Positions 1-7,704 of a stretch of 45,777 nucleotides of DNA are shown one piece after another. The position numbers and the translations under genes are program-made. Origin of the DNA: a virus; the IMG/VR virus record IMGVR_UViG_3300011432_000012, positions 1-45,777 of that record. One strand, 5' to 3'. Position 1 is the first letter of the stretch, and every line of letters starts with the position of its first letter. The notes below the pieces were generated by a model. That model searched no databases and was not told the DNA's origin. It saw only the letters and a program-made list of their open reading frames with translations.

Positions 1-123
1 CGACGTAGCCCATGTGATCCATGGCAAAGGCGAGCGTCGATTCTGCGGGGCCGACCAGCGCTTCCCACAGCGAGCGGAGGGAGAAGTCTTCGGGCCGTGC
101 GCGCTTGCGCTGGCCATTGGGCA
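1..123. repeat. Left copy of 123-bp terminal direct repeat
   Basis: Bases 1-123 are identical to 45655-45777. The repeat lies inside the capsid gene, which stays in frame across the junction, so it most likely marks a circular assembly (or circularly permuted DNA) rather than a physical phage end. Confidence 0.95.
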
Positions 124-217
124 GGTCCTTGCCCTCGAGCAGCAGCGCCTGGACCTGGAGATAGCCCGCTGGGCCATGCTCGCTGACCAGGCCCTCGATT
201 GCGTCGCGACGAATCAT
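1..217 (-). CDS. Major capsid protein, N-terminal part (continues at 45654)
   Basis: This is the first part of the major capsid gene, whose remainder is 44675-45654. The ATG at 217 follows a purine-rich Shine-Dalgarno (GGGAGA, about 221-231). The frame reads straight through the internal ATG at position 22 (equal to 45676), adding 65 residues before the Met-Asp-His-Met that looks like the start at the right end of the window. The full protein is 398 residues. The order protease/scaffold, decoration protein, capsid is the usual order in HK97-fold phages. Confidence 0.85.
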   Translation of the reverse strand, partial: MIRRDAIEGLVSEHGPAGYLQVQALLLEGKDLPNGQRKRARPEDFSLRSLWEALVGPAESTLAFAMDHMGYV

Positions 218-287
218 CGTCCGTCTCCCTCTGTCGGCTGCGATGGAACGGGGCGCGCGCGCAGCCGATCGCGCGCGCCCGGAATCG

Positions 288-761
288 TCAGACGGTGTTG
301 GTGGTCCGGTTGCCCGAGATCCGCACGAGCACGCGGGTCGTGGTGGCCGTGTACTTCCGCCACACGCGGCCGATCGCGTCGGTCTGGGCCGCGGCCGCAA
401 TCACGGTAAACGCCGAGGCGGTCCCGGGGATGCCCGCCACCTCGTCGGGACCGACCAGCGCGAAGGCATCCCACGCGGTCGCGGCGCACTCGAACTCGAA
501 CACGCCTTCGGTGGCGAGCGTGACGTCGTCCGTCTCGCCCGCGGCCGAGCCCGTCATGGCCACGCCAGCGAAGTTGTCCTTCCAGAGCGCCTGATTCAGC
601 GCGAGCGAGGTCTGGTCGGCCTGCGCGCCCAACGGCTTCACGTCGTCGGTGGCCGCGTCGTAATAGCACATGTAGCCCACGTCGATGACCGTCGCCGAGA
701 GCACGGGCAGCTTGATCGTGCCCTTGGAGTCCATGTGCCGGAATCGTTGTACGTGCGCCAT
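288..761 (-). CDS. Putative capsid decoration (cement) protein
   Basis: This 157-residue protein is rich in beta-prone residues and Ala/Thr, has no membrane segment, and lies directly between the protease/scaffold gene and the capsid gene. That is the usual place of small head-decoration proteins (lambda gpD-type or DUF2190-like). The N-terminus has a short basic stretch followed by a Thr-Ile-Lys-Leu-Pro-Val strand like the DUF2190 beta-helix start. GAGGGAG lies a few bases before the ATG. The role rests on position and general character; no diagnostic motif was seen. Confidence 0.6.
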   Translation of the reverse strand: MAHVQRFRHMDSKGTIKLPVLSATVIDVGYMCYYDAATDDVKPLGAQADQTSLALNQALWKDNFAGVAMTGSAAGETDDVTLATEGVFEFECAATAWDAFALVGPDEVAGIPGTASAFTVIAAAAQTDAIGRVWRKYTATTTRVLVRISGNRTTNTV

Positions 762-844
762 CGGTTACTCCCTCGCCAGCGGGGCGATATGTGGTGACCG
801 TTTTCCGCCCGGGCGAGGATCACCCGGCGCGTGCTCGGTCGGGG

Positions 845-1909
845 TCAGCCTGCGACGAGCTTCAGCCCGAGCGTCCGGGCGTACTCGTCCACCTTCTCTT
901 CGTCGATCGGCCGGGTGCCGTCGGCCTCGTGGGTCGGCCGGCGCTCGTCCAGATCCCGCTCCGTCGAGCGCGGCGCGCTCCGCCCGAACTTCACCTTGCC
1001 CGCGATCGTCTTGCGCTCGGCGATCATCGCGCTCACCGCGGCGGCGTTCGGCGCCTCCCGCAGCTGCGTCCGGAACTGCTCGGTGACGAGCACGTCGGGC
1101 AGCTTCGCATCGGCGAGCTTCGTGGCGATCAGGGCCGCGCGCGCGGAGTCCTTCTCCGTGGCATCCTTGTCGGCCAGCTGCTCCTTCAGCGCCTTGTTCT
1201 CCCGCGCGAGCGCCGCCATCTCCGCGGCGTCCGGGTTGGACTCCTTGAGCAGGGCCTCGATCAGCTCGGGCCGGTGTTTCTTGATGTCGGCCGCGGTCAA
1301 CGTCTTGAAGTCCACAGCGTCCTCCGGGTTGATGACCGACTCGAACAAGCCGGCGGTGGTAGCAGGGTCGGTAACGAGCTCGACGGCGAAGACCTCGGCG
1401 AGCGACTCGACGACGTCGGCCTGGCCGTGCGCACCCGGGCGGACGGTGCCGCGGCCGCGGTGTGACATGCCGGCGCGATGCGGCATCTGCTCGGCGAGCG
1501 CGAACGCCAACGAGCTGGTGGGCTCGCGCTCGAGAATGTGCAGGTCGCCCTTCACCGTATCGCCGACGCGCCGCGGGTTCAGGATCTCGCCGGCGAGATC
1601 AAGGACTGAGCGGGCGCCTTTGCGCTCGCGCAGCTGCGCTTCGGTGGGATGGTCGAAGTAGAATGGCGCGTGTTGGTAGAGGCGCACCGCATCGTTGAGG
1701 GCCTGCTCGCTGTAGGTGCGGCCGTTCTTGGAGGTCTTGCCGCAGAGCGTGACGTTCTTGATGAGCCGCTCGCCGCGATCGACGCGCGCTTCGCCGAGAC
1801 CTTCGAAGTCTTCCCAGAGCCGCTCGTCGCGGGGCGTGCGCTGCTCCTCGTCGAGCTCGTCGTCCTCGTCGCGCTGCTTGCGCTTGGCCGTAGAACCTCC
1901 TGAACGCAA
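845..1909 (-). CDS. Prohead protease fused to scaffold-like domain
   Basis: The protein probably processes and scaffolds the procapsid. Residues about 40-190 resemble a phage prohead protease: a start strand (Leu-Ile-Lys-Asn-Val), a Lys-Asn-Gly-Arg stretch, a His-Pro-Thr segment and a conserved Val-Thr-Asp-Pro-Ala. Residues about 240-290 form a charged coiled coil (Ala-Leu-Ala-Arg-Glu-Asn-Lys) typical of scaffolds, followed by a basic tail. The longest conventional start is TTG at 1909, but that TTG sits in a hairpin's T-tract and lies before the only good Shine-Dalgarno (AGGAGG, 1896-1901). The codon four bases after that site is ACG at 1891, in frame, so the real protein may be 348 residues with an ACG start. 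Confidence 0.75.
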   Translation of the reverse strand: MRSGGSTAKRKQRDEDDELDEEQRTPRDERLWEDFEGLGEARVDRGERLIKNVTLCGKTSKNGRTYSEQALNDAVRLYQHAPFYFDHPTEAQLRERKGARSVLDLAGEILNPRRVGDTVKGDLHILEREPTSSLAFALAEQMPHRAGMSHRGRGTVRPGAHGQADVVESLAEVFAVELVTDPATTAGLFESVINPEDAVDFKTLTAADIKKHRPELIEALLKESNPDAAEMAALARENKALKEQLADKDATEKDSARAALIATKLADAKLPDVLVTEQFRTQLREAPNAAAVSAMIAERKTIAGKVKFGRSAPRSTERDLDERRPTHEADGTRPIDEEKVDEYARTLGLKLVAG

Positions 1910-1958
1910 AAATCCCGGCGAGCCGATTGGCTGCCGGGATTGCCGCAGTTAGCGGGTG
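1896..1958 (-). promoter_or_regulatory. Duplicated structured leader, copy A
   Basis: On the minus strand this reads a conserved block (CACCCGCTAACTGCGGCA), then a hairpin (ATCCCGGC paired with GCCGGGAT, plus an inner AGCC/GGCT stem), then TTTTT, CGTTC and AGGAGG. It matches 31943-32010 throughout except in the hairpin loop. A -10-like TAGTAT lies at 1978-1983, 20 nt before the conserved block. It resembles an intrinsic terminator or an RNA control element in the 5' leader of the protease gene. Confidence 0.6.
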
Positions 1959-2012
1959 ACCCCTGTCCAATGGGAGCATACTACACGGTCCGCAGGGGCG
2001 CAAGCACGGGCC

Positions 2013-2360
2013 CTACTCTTCGAGCGGCACCAGATCGCCGGCGAGCAGCGTCTGGCGGCGCTCGTACTGAACGACGGCGCCGTCCATGCACTTGAGCCGC
2101 ACCCACCCGGTCAGCCCCGCCGCGAGCGCGAGCAGCTCTTCGGCGTACCACTCCACTTCCTTGCGCGCCGGAATGGTAGGGCGGAGCACGCGCCCACCCT
2201 TGAGGGACTCGGTCGAGTCCCAGCGGGTGATGCGGCCGCGCTCGCAGTGGGCCTCGATCAGGCCCGTGAAGCCGCCGTGCAGGATGCGCGTGAGATCACG
2301 CGCGATCGCGTCGACGCCGACTGCAGACGGCTGCACTCGGGCCGCCAGCGCGCGCGCCAT
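2013..2360 (-). CDS. Hypothetical head-region protein (115 aa)
   Basis: I do not recognise this family. The ATG at 2360 overlaps the stop of the F-like head morphogenesis gene as TGATG, so the two are probably translationally coupled. The protein is soluble, with alternating charged and hydrophobic residues and a beta-rich C-terminal half containing Arg-Leu-Lys-Cys-Met-Asp-Gly. It lies between a minor head protein and the protease, so a structural or assembly role is plausible. It is the last gene before the structured leader at 1896-1958. Confidence 0.6.
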   Translation of the reverse strand: MARALAARVQPSAVGVDAIARDLTRILHGGFTGLIEAHCERGRITRWDSTESLKGGRVLRPTIPARKEVEWYAEELLALAAGLTGWVRLKCMDGAVVQYERRQTLLAGDLVPLEE

Positions 2361-3169
2361 CAGCCGTCGACCCACAGCTCAAGGAGACAGCGGCACCCAG
2401 GATGCGCCGGCGGGCGATCGTGCCCCGAGGGAAAGACCTCGCTCAGGCTGCGGCGCTTCCCGTCGTCGTTGCGCTTGCACGGGCCGATTGGGTTGCCCGC
2501 ATCGACGGCCTCGTCGCGCGCGGACACCCATTGCCGTTCCACGCGGCCGCCCGCAGCCGCCACCGCTTCGCCGCGCTCCTGCACCAAGTCCCCGACGTAC
2601 CGCACGGTCTCGGTGCGGGCGATCAGCTTGGCGCGTTGGTCGATCAGGCGTCGGCGGACACGGCCCGCCGTGTGCGCGGCGGCCGCTTCCGTGGCGCCGG
2701 CATTCAGCGCGGCACGGCGCGCGCGCTCGACTTGGGCGACTTGGCGCGTCGTTAGCCCCGTGGCCTGGCCGATCGTCGCGATCGCCTCCGGCGTCATCCC
2801 CGCATCCGCGATGAGTGAGAGTTGGAGCCGCACGGCGGCGAGCCCTTCTTCTTCGATCTGGCGGATCAGCTCGCCGATTCGCAGGCGGGCGAGCTCGTCG
2901 GGCGACGTCTGCTCGAGCAGCGTTTCGGCCAGCGCTTCAGCCACGAGCCGCCGCACGAGCTCGGCTTCGAGTGCGGCAAGCCGCTCGCGCAACCGGGCCA
3001 GGAAGCTCGACGGGACGATCCGCACGACCGCCGCCGCTAGCCACTCGGCCGGCGTGAGCAGCTGGCCCAAGCCGACGAGCCCCGAGTGCAGAGTGGGCTG
3101 CAGCCGTCGCTGGATCCGCGCCACCGTCCGCAGGTGTGCCACTCGACCGGCTGTCAGCCGGCGCGCCAT
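2360..3169 (-). CDS. Phage head morphogenesis protein, F-like (SPP1 gp7 type)
   Basis: This 269-residue minor capsid protein belongs to the Mu gpF / SPP1 gp7 family, which sits at the portal vertex and helps procapsid assembly or DNA exit. The C-terminal domain shows the family signature in order: Ala-Arg-Thr-Glu-Thr-Val-Arg, Gln-Trp-Val-Ser-Ala, a Cys, a Phe-Pro-Ser-Gly, and the terminal Pro-Pro-Ala-His-Pro-Gly-Cys-Arg-Cys that ends the F domain. The N-terminal half is long, helical and arginine-rich. It would normally follow the portal directly; here 7.5 kb of fibre and glycan genes intervene. The start overlaps the upstream stop. Confidence 0.85.
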   Translation of the reverse strand: MARRLTAGRVAHLRTVARIQRRLQPTLHSGLVGLGQLLTPAEWLAAAVVRIVPSSFLARLRERLAALEAELVRRLVAEALAETLLEQTSPDELARLRIGELIRQIEEEGLAAVRLQLSLIADAGMTPEAIATIGQATGLTTRQVAQVERARRAALNAGATEAAAAHTAGRVRRRLIDQRAKLIARTETVRYVGDLVQERGEAVAAAGGRVERQWVSARDEAVDAGNPIGPCKRNDDGKRRSLSEVFPSGHDRPPAHPGCRCLLELWVDG

Positions 3170-3513
3170 CAGGGCCGGACCGCGACGACGAGGCGCCGCG
3201 TGACGAAGTTGACGTCGGCACCATTCCCGAACACCTCGAAGACATCCGAGCCGGCGAACGACGCCAGCTGCGCATTGAGATCAGCCCCTTCGAAGACCGC
3301 GAAGTATTTCCCGGTGGTCCCGCGCTCCGCGGCCGCCTTGCTCAACGTCGCATGGATGGCAGCGCCGGCCTCCGTTGCGGAGAGGAAGAAGGTGAGCCCG
3401 GCGAGACCGGTCGCGACCTCGAGCGCACCTGTCGCCGCATTCTTGCGCCGCACAAGTTTCTCGGGCTCGTCATCATTCCCGCCTAAATAGAGTGGCTTGC
3501 CTCGATCGGGCAT
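3169..3513 (-). CDS. Hypothetical protein (114 aa)
   Basis: This unrecognised protein starts with a charged segment containing Leu-Tyr-Leu-Gly-Gly-Asn-Asp-Asp and continues with Ala/Gly-rich and beta-prone sequence. The start is an ATG at 3513, directly before the preceding gene's stop, and its own stop overlaps the start of the F-like gene. It is the last gene of the inserted fibre/glycan block and may be a small structural protein. Confidence 0.6.
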   Translation of the reverse strand: MPDRGKPLYLGGNDDEPEKLVRRKNAATGALEVATGLAGLTFFLSATEAGAAIHATLSKAAAERGTTGKYFAVFEGADLNAQLASFAGSDVFEVFGNGADVNFVTRRLVVAVRP

Positions 3514-3690
3514 TTAGTTCACCTCCAGACGGACGCGACTAGCATCGGCGACCCCAAAGCGCGCGAGTGATCCGTCGATGAGGACGTATCGCACACCGCT
3601 CCCGTCGACGACGTAGAGGGGGAGCGAAACGCCCACCGGTGCAGAGAACGGCAGGAAGTAGGAGGCGGGGTAGCCGCCGGCAATGATCAT
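3514..3690 (-). CDS. Small hypothetical protein (58 aa)
   Basis: A 58-residue ORF fits exactly between its neighbours: its ATG at 3690 overlaps the glycosyltransferase stop as ATGA, and its TAA abuts the next gene. The composition is beta-prone and hydrophobic (Tyr-Phe-Leu-Pro-Phe, Leu-Tyr-Val-Val-Asp) without a clear membrane helix. The overlap pattern is the main reason to call it. Function unknown. Confidence 0.55.
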   Translation of the reverse strand: MIIAGGYPASYFLPFSAPVGVSLPLYVVDGSGVRYVLIDGSLARFGVADASRVRLEVN

Positions 3691-4526
3691 CCTTGCACCC
3701 GTGGCCCGGGATAGGCGAGCTGCGCATCGATGTTGCTCTCGGGCGTGCCGATGGCGCGCACGATCTCCCCGTGTGCGGTCATGAGCTCGGCCCCTGGTGG
3801 TGACATGTGCAACCACTCGTCGAACCATTCCCGCGCGTGATCGCAGTTGCGGTAGCTCTCAAACCACGGGCCGCCGAGTGTGTAATGCAGAATCTTGGCC
3901 TTCGGGTTCGGCACGTACTCGCCAACCAGCCAGTTCCACTCCAGCGGGAGCGCTCCCACGCGCCCGTCGTCCAGCCATGAGAAGCGATGCAGCTCAAGCC
4001 CGGACAGAATGTTCACGCGTGCCGGTGTGAGCGCCTTGCAGCGAACACAGTCGAACACCATGAACGAGGACCAGTTCTTCCGGGGGTAGGGAACATTGAT
4101 CTGGTTCAAGAACTTCACCGTCGCCGTAGAGGCGTAGTCGTGTTGGCACACGTAGACGGCCGGCTCGGCGGCGTTGCTGCGTAGGCCGCGACTAGCTTGA
4201 TTGCGCCGCTCCTCCACCCGCGTGCGACGATCCCGCTCGACCACATCCATGACCTCGTAAATGTCGGCCAGGCAGAGCATGTCGGAATCCATGAAGATTG
4301 CGTCGCCCTCGTAGTCAGCGAGGTAGGGCACGAGGAAGCGCGTCATGCTGAACTCGGTAGACTCCGTCTTGCCACGCTCGCGCGTGTACAGCCCAGCAGC
4401 CCGCAGCGCTGGCTGCACGAGCGGTATGATCGCCACCGGGCCAGAGGCACGGGACAGAATGCTGTGCGCGCAGACGTGATAGGCCACCGGCTCGCGCGAG
4501 TCGTACCCGATGAAGATGCGTAGCAT
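3687..4526 (-). CDS. Glycosyltransferase, GT8-like
   Basis: This 279-residue enzyme probably moves a sugar from a nucleotide-sugar donor to a virion or cell-surface acceptor. It opens with Leu-Arg-Ile-Phe-Ile-Gly-Tyr-Asp-Ser-Arg-Glu, the typical start of GT8-like phage proteins. At about residue 78 it carries Phe-Met-Asp-Ser-Asp-Met, a DxD metal/nucleotide-sugar motif. The C-terminal half has His-Tyr-Thr-Leu-Gly-Gly-Pro-Trp-Phe, the conserved acceptor-side motif. It lies in a tightly overlapping run with a DUF115-methyltransferase and a serine-rich fibre, which points to fibre or capsid glycosylation. A role in changing host surface sugars is the alternative. Confidence 0.85.
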   Translation of the reverse strand: MLRIFIGYDSREPVAYHVCAHSILSRASGPVAIIPLVQPALRAAGLYTRERGKTESTEFSMTRFLVPYLADYEGDAIFMDSDMLCLADIYEVMDVVERDRRTRVEERRNQASRGLRSNAAEPAVYVCQHDYASTATVKFLNQINVPYPRKNWSSFMVFDCVRCKALTPARVNILSGLELHRFSWLDDGRVGALPLEWNWLVGEYVPNPKAKILHYTLGGPWFESYRNCDHAREWFDEWLHMSPPGAELMTAHGEIVRAIGTPESNIDAQLAYPGPRVQG

Positions 4527-5164
4527 CAGCTCCCCCGAAACATGGGTCCGCCACCGGCAGCGGCCGCGTGGCGCAGGTTCACGGCGATGGCCAGCTGAAT
4601 CAGACTGGTCACCGTGGTCCAGTCCAGCGATACCGCACCACCTGTGCCGGGCGCGGAGGCGACGGCCACCATCGTGGCACCGTTTGAATCGACTGGGCCT
4701 TCCAAGACCTCGGTGTCCGACGTTCCGAGATCCGGATTACTCCCGCACTGCACGCCAACCGCGAGCCCGTCCGCCGTGGTCGTGACGCTGATCGAATCAG
4801 GGGACGCGGTATCGGTGACCTGCCCGTCGAAGGGGTCCACGGTGTCGATACCATCCACGCCCCGGAATCCGCACGACCACGAATCCACGCTGAAATCTGA
4901 GGTTCCAACAAAGACCGTCTGGGCACCGCTCGGAGCCCCGACGAATACGGCCAAGTAGTTGCGTACATCCTGCCCGGCCTCGAAACCTTGGTAGCTCTCG
5001 GTCGGAGCTGCGGCGGCAATCGTGGCCGCGATCGTGGGGCTCGTCCCGTGCCACAGCGTGCAGGCAAAGAAGACCGCCGCCGCCGCCGGGATCGTGCGGC
5101 TCGCCGAATTAGTCTCACCGTCAAACGTGTAGGTGACGGCGGCGGCGGCGACGAAGCTAGGCAC
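4526..5164 (-). CDS. Putative structural protein (212 aa, beta-rich)
   Basis: The protein has an Ala/Thr/Ser/Gly-rich, strand-forming composition (Thr-Tyr-Thr-Phe-Asp-Gly at the N-terminus, repeated Ser-Val-Thr-Thr segments) typical of phage fibre or capsid appendage domains. It ends with a glycine-rich Met-Phe-Arg-Gly tail. The start is GTG at 5164, overlapping the previous gene by 8 bases, and its stop overlaps the glycosyltransferase start as TGATG. No catalytic motif was seen. Confidence 0.65.
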   Translation of the reverse strand: MPSFVAAAAVTYTFDGETNSASRTIPAAAAVFFACTLWHGTSPTIAATIAAAAPTESYQGFEAGQDVRNYLAVFVGAPSGAQTVFVGTSDFSVDSWSCGFRGVDGIDTVDPFDGQVTDTASPDSISVTTTADGLAVGVQCGSNPDLGTSDTEVLEGPVDSNGATMVAVASAPGTGGAVSLDWTTVTSLIQLAIAVNLRHAAAAGGGPMFRGS

Positions 5165-5573
5165 GCGCCCGCACCTTGTACGTGTCGAACAGCGTGGCCG
5201 GGGTCGGCTCCGCTACGCCTTGGGCTGGCCCACCGTAGAAATCGAACGGAAGCGGGACGCCGCGTACCATCGGGAAGGTGAGCGTTATGCCGAGCGGCGT
5301 CAGGTCTACGTCTCGGTGACTCGCATCGAGCCGCGCGGCGAGCCGAATCGTGCGCAGCGCCCCGCGGGCCGTCGTGATGAGAATGTCGCGCTTCCGTGCA
5401 CCGAGTGCGACGAGGCTGCCGCGCGTGAACAGCCGGGCGAGGGTGGTCGTCCGAGCAATCGGGCTGTCCCAGCGCCGAGCGTCGTCGTCCGCCACCACGA
5501 CCTCGAAGACGACCTCGTCCGCCGGATTGCCGGTCGGGCAGCGCGTGAACCGCTCCATGACGATCTCGGCCAT
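5157..5573 (-). CDS. Hypothetical structural-block protein (138 aa)
   Basis: Unrecognised. ATG at 5573 overlaps the stop of the lectin-like gene (TGATG), which decides the start; the open frame extends further upstream only by chance. The sequence is mixed alpha/beta with a run of short strands (Val-Val-Phe-Glu-Val-Val-Val) and a Pro-rich loop near the end. Its place between a lectin-like protein and another beta-rich protein suggests part of an appendage or its assembly. Confidence 0.6.
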   Translation of the reverse strand: MAEIVMERFTRCPTGNPADEVVFEVVVADDDARRWDSPIARTTTLARLFTRGSLVALGARKRDILITTARGALRTIRLAARLDASHRDVDLTPLGITLTFPMVRGVPLPFDFYGGPAQGVAEPTPATLFDTYKVRARA

Positions 5574-6310
5574 CAGGCGTGCCTGCTGATACGCATGTGG
5601 TCGTACCAGAAGTAGTCCTGCTCGCTCTTGGTCTCGCCCGACCCACCCCAGGTCGGCGCGATCTTGTGCTCGTCGAACGCATTCGCGGGCCAAGTCACGT
5701 CGGTGTAATTGCCCTGCAGCACGTTGTCGAGCCACCACTTCATCGAACTCGGGGACTTCCGCATATACCACTCAATCAGGTGCCACGACCCGAGCGTGAT
5801 CTCGGTGCTGTTCACGTTCGGATCTAAGTTGCGATTATCACTGGCGAGTTCGGTCGTCGGCCGGAGTAGATGGCTGCCAGCGGTCATCATGATGAACACC
5901 TGCCCACCAGCGCCGCCGCCGCCTAAAAACTGGAACGTGATCTTATTCCCGGCCGAATGGTCCTGCCACGGACTGCTCGCCTTCCAGTAGAACCCGATGT
6001 AGAGCTCGTTCCCGCCGCCGACATCCAGAAAGAGCGTCCCCGGATCATCACCCCCGGGGAAGCCGATCGGGTAGCTGTACTGCGCGACGAAACTCGGCGA
6101 CTGTGGGGCCGCGCCATCCGACGTGCGAGAAATGTTGCCGCTGTTGTTGATGAACCAGCCCGAGGAACCGACGGGATCGCCAGCGCCCGGGTTCGGCATC
6201 ACATCGCTAAAGCCGTACTCGTTGACGAGCGTGAAGCCTGCCGGCTCGTTGGGGAAACCGCTGAAACCACCCATCGGGGCGCGCACCATGAGCCCAGGCG
6301 TCAGCACCAT
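5573..6310 (-). CDS. Lectin/LamG-like protein
   Basis: This 245-residue protein looks like a concanavalin A-like jelly-roll domain. It has a glycine-rich first third, an Asn-Glu-Leu-Tyr-Ile-Gly-Phe-Tyr-Trp segment, and the common order of Gly-Ser-Trp-His-Leu-Ile-Glu-Trp-Tyr followed by Trp-Trp-Leu-Asp-Asn as seen in polysaccharide-lyase or LamG folds. Such domains on phage appendages bind or cut sugars. I see no certain catalytic residues. ATG at 6310 overlaps the previous stop as TGATG. Confidence 0.7.
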   Translation of the reverse strand: MVLTPGLMVRAPMGGFSGFPNEPAGFTLVNEYGFSDVMPNPGAGDPVGSSGWFINNSGNISRTSDGAAPQSPSFVAQYSYPIGFPGGDDPGTLFLDVGGGNELYIGFYWKASSPWQDHSAGNKITFQFLGGGGAGGQVFIMMTAGSHLLRPTTELASDNRNLDPNVNSTEITLGSWHLIEWYMRKSPSSMKWWLDNVLQGNYTDVTWPANAFDEHKIAPTWGGSGETKSEQDYFWYDHMRISRHA

Positions 6311-7704
6311 CAGGCCACCTGCGTGATCTTTGGACCGACGACGAACAGCAGCTCGGGGCCGACCTGCTCGACCTTCCCGATCGTGAAGAACTTTCGCAGC
6401 CGCTTCTCCCACCACTTGCGCGGCTGCTGGATCAGATGCGTGTTCCGTCCATCGGGGAGCGTCTTCTGCGCCGGCCCGGTGTGGATGACGAAGAAGCCGG
6501 CCAGCCGCACGACGCGCCGGAGATCGTAGAGCACGTAGAGCAGCTTGTCGGGCTCGATGTGCTCGAGCACGTCCGTGCAGACTACGATGTCCGCCGGTTT
6601 CGGCGACTCGTCTTTGCCCGCGATCGCCGGGTCGTACTCCTGAATGTGGAACGGCAGCGCCTTGGCGAGCCGCCCCTTCCCGCACCCGTAGTCCAGCACG
6701 TCCTTGGTCTTGAGCGCGGTGCACATCTTCAGGACGTTCTCGGCGTGCTTCTCGCCGCCCACCCCGTAGGCCAGGTTCCGGTCGTGGAGCTCGGCGTTCA
6801 GCCGCCGGTACTCGGGCGAGATCAGCGCCTCTTTGATGAACGCGACGAGCTGCAGGGACCGCTTCGCCGCATCGACCGACACGATCGAGTGCCGCACCAG
6901 GGCCTGCGTCAGACCTTCCCCGTAGAACTTGGCCCGCACGGCCGGGAGCTGCGCGAGCTCATGGATCGTCTGGCGCGCCGCCTCGAGCATCGCCGGCGTG
7001 GTGAGGTAGACCGTCCCGGACCCCTCCGGGTATTCGCACTCGGCGTATTTCTGCTGCGTGTAGGGGTGCGCCGCCGCATGGCGCACGTCGCCGCGGGCGC
7101 AGCCGTCGAGACCGAAGATGTGCAGCTCCGTGTAGCCGAGGAAGGCGGCGAGCGCCATCGCTCGGAGCCCCACGTCACACCCGCCCAGGACCGCCCACTC
7201 CCCAAACGGCAGGACGCGCTTGCCTTCCTCGGTCCCGTCGAACACATGCCAGAGCAGGACATGGTCGGCAAAGAGCTGTGGACCGAGTCCCGTCTCGAGG
7301 TGGTCGAAATACTCCGGCGCGCAGGTCGAGGCCGCGAGGTAGTGTACGGCCGGGTGCGGCGGCCCGAGCAGGCCGACCTTGTGGGCGCGCGGGTCGACCT
7401 CGACGTGATAGGTCGGCACGATCCCGCGCTCGAGCAGGAACTTGTGCGAGCCCGAGCAGGTGATCACGTGCGGGAATTGGCGGACGAGCTCCCACGTGTC
7501 CGTCAGGCTCGGCCCGAACCCGACGACGGCGACGGCGGTCTTCGCGCGCGCCGCGCGTTGTTCCGCAGTGGGCTCTTGGAGCCGTCCGACGCCGCGCTTG
7601 AGCGCGCGGGCGATCTGCTCGTCGCGCAGCCACATCGGCGCCGCATATGTCACGTGCTGCTTCTCGTCCGCCTTGAGCGTCCGGACCGCCAGCGTGGCCG
7701 TCAC
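6310..7704 (-). CDS. DUF115 (MptE-like)-methyltransferase fusion
   Basis: A 464-residue two-domain protein. The N-terminal part (about 45-270) matches the DUF115/6-hydroxymethylpterin pyrophosphokinase-like family: a Gly-Phe-Gly-Pro-Ser-Leu loop, Thr-Cys-Ser-Gly-Ser-His, and Tyr-His-Val-Glu-Val-Asp-Pro. In motility-associated (Maf) proteins this domain acts in flagellin glycosylation. The C-terminal part (about 325-464) is a class I SAM methyltransferase: Val-Leu-Asp-Tyr-Gly-Cys-Gly-Lys-Gly is motif I, and Cys-Thr-Asp-Val-Leu-Glu-His-Ile motif IV. The GTG start at 7704 overlaps the fibre stop as GTGA. With the glycosyltransferase downstream, it likely helps build or cap a methylated glycan. 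Confidence 0.85.
   Translation of the reverse strand: MTATLAVRTLKADEKQHVTYAAPMWLRDEQIARALKRGVGRLQEPTAEQRAARAKTAVAVVGFGPSLTDTWELVRQFPHVITCSGSHKFLLERGIVPTYHVEVDPRAHKVGLLGPPHPAVHYLAASTCAPEYFDHLETGLGPQLFADHVLLWHVFDGTEEGKRVLPFGEWAVLGGCDVGLRAMALAAFLGYTELHIFGLDGCARGDVRHAAAHPYTQQKYAECEYPEGSGTVYLTTPAMLEAARQTIHELAQLPAVRAKFYGEGLTQALVRHSIVSVDAAKRSLQLVAFIKEALISPEYRRLNAELHDRNLAYGVGGEKHAENVLKMCTALKTKDVLDYGCGKGRLAKALPFHIQEYDPAIAGKDESPKPADIVVCTDVLEHIEPDKLLYVLYDLRRVVRLAGFFVIHTGPAQKTLPDGRNTHLIQQPRKWWEKRLRKFFTIGKVEQVGPELLFVVGPKITQVA

Noticed and set aside
1-123. Physical direct terminal repeats of the virion DNA
   Set aside because: The repeat cuts through the capsid gene, is only 123 bp long and has no nearby terminase signal.
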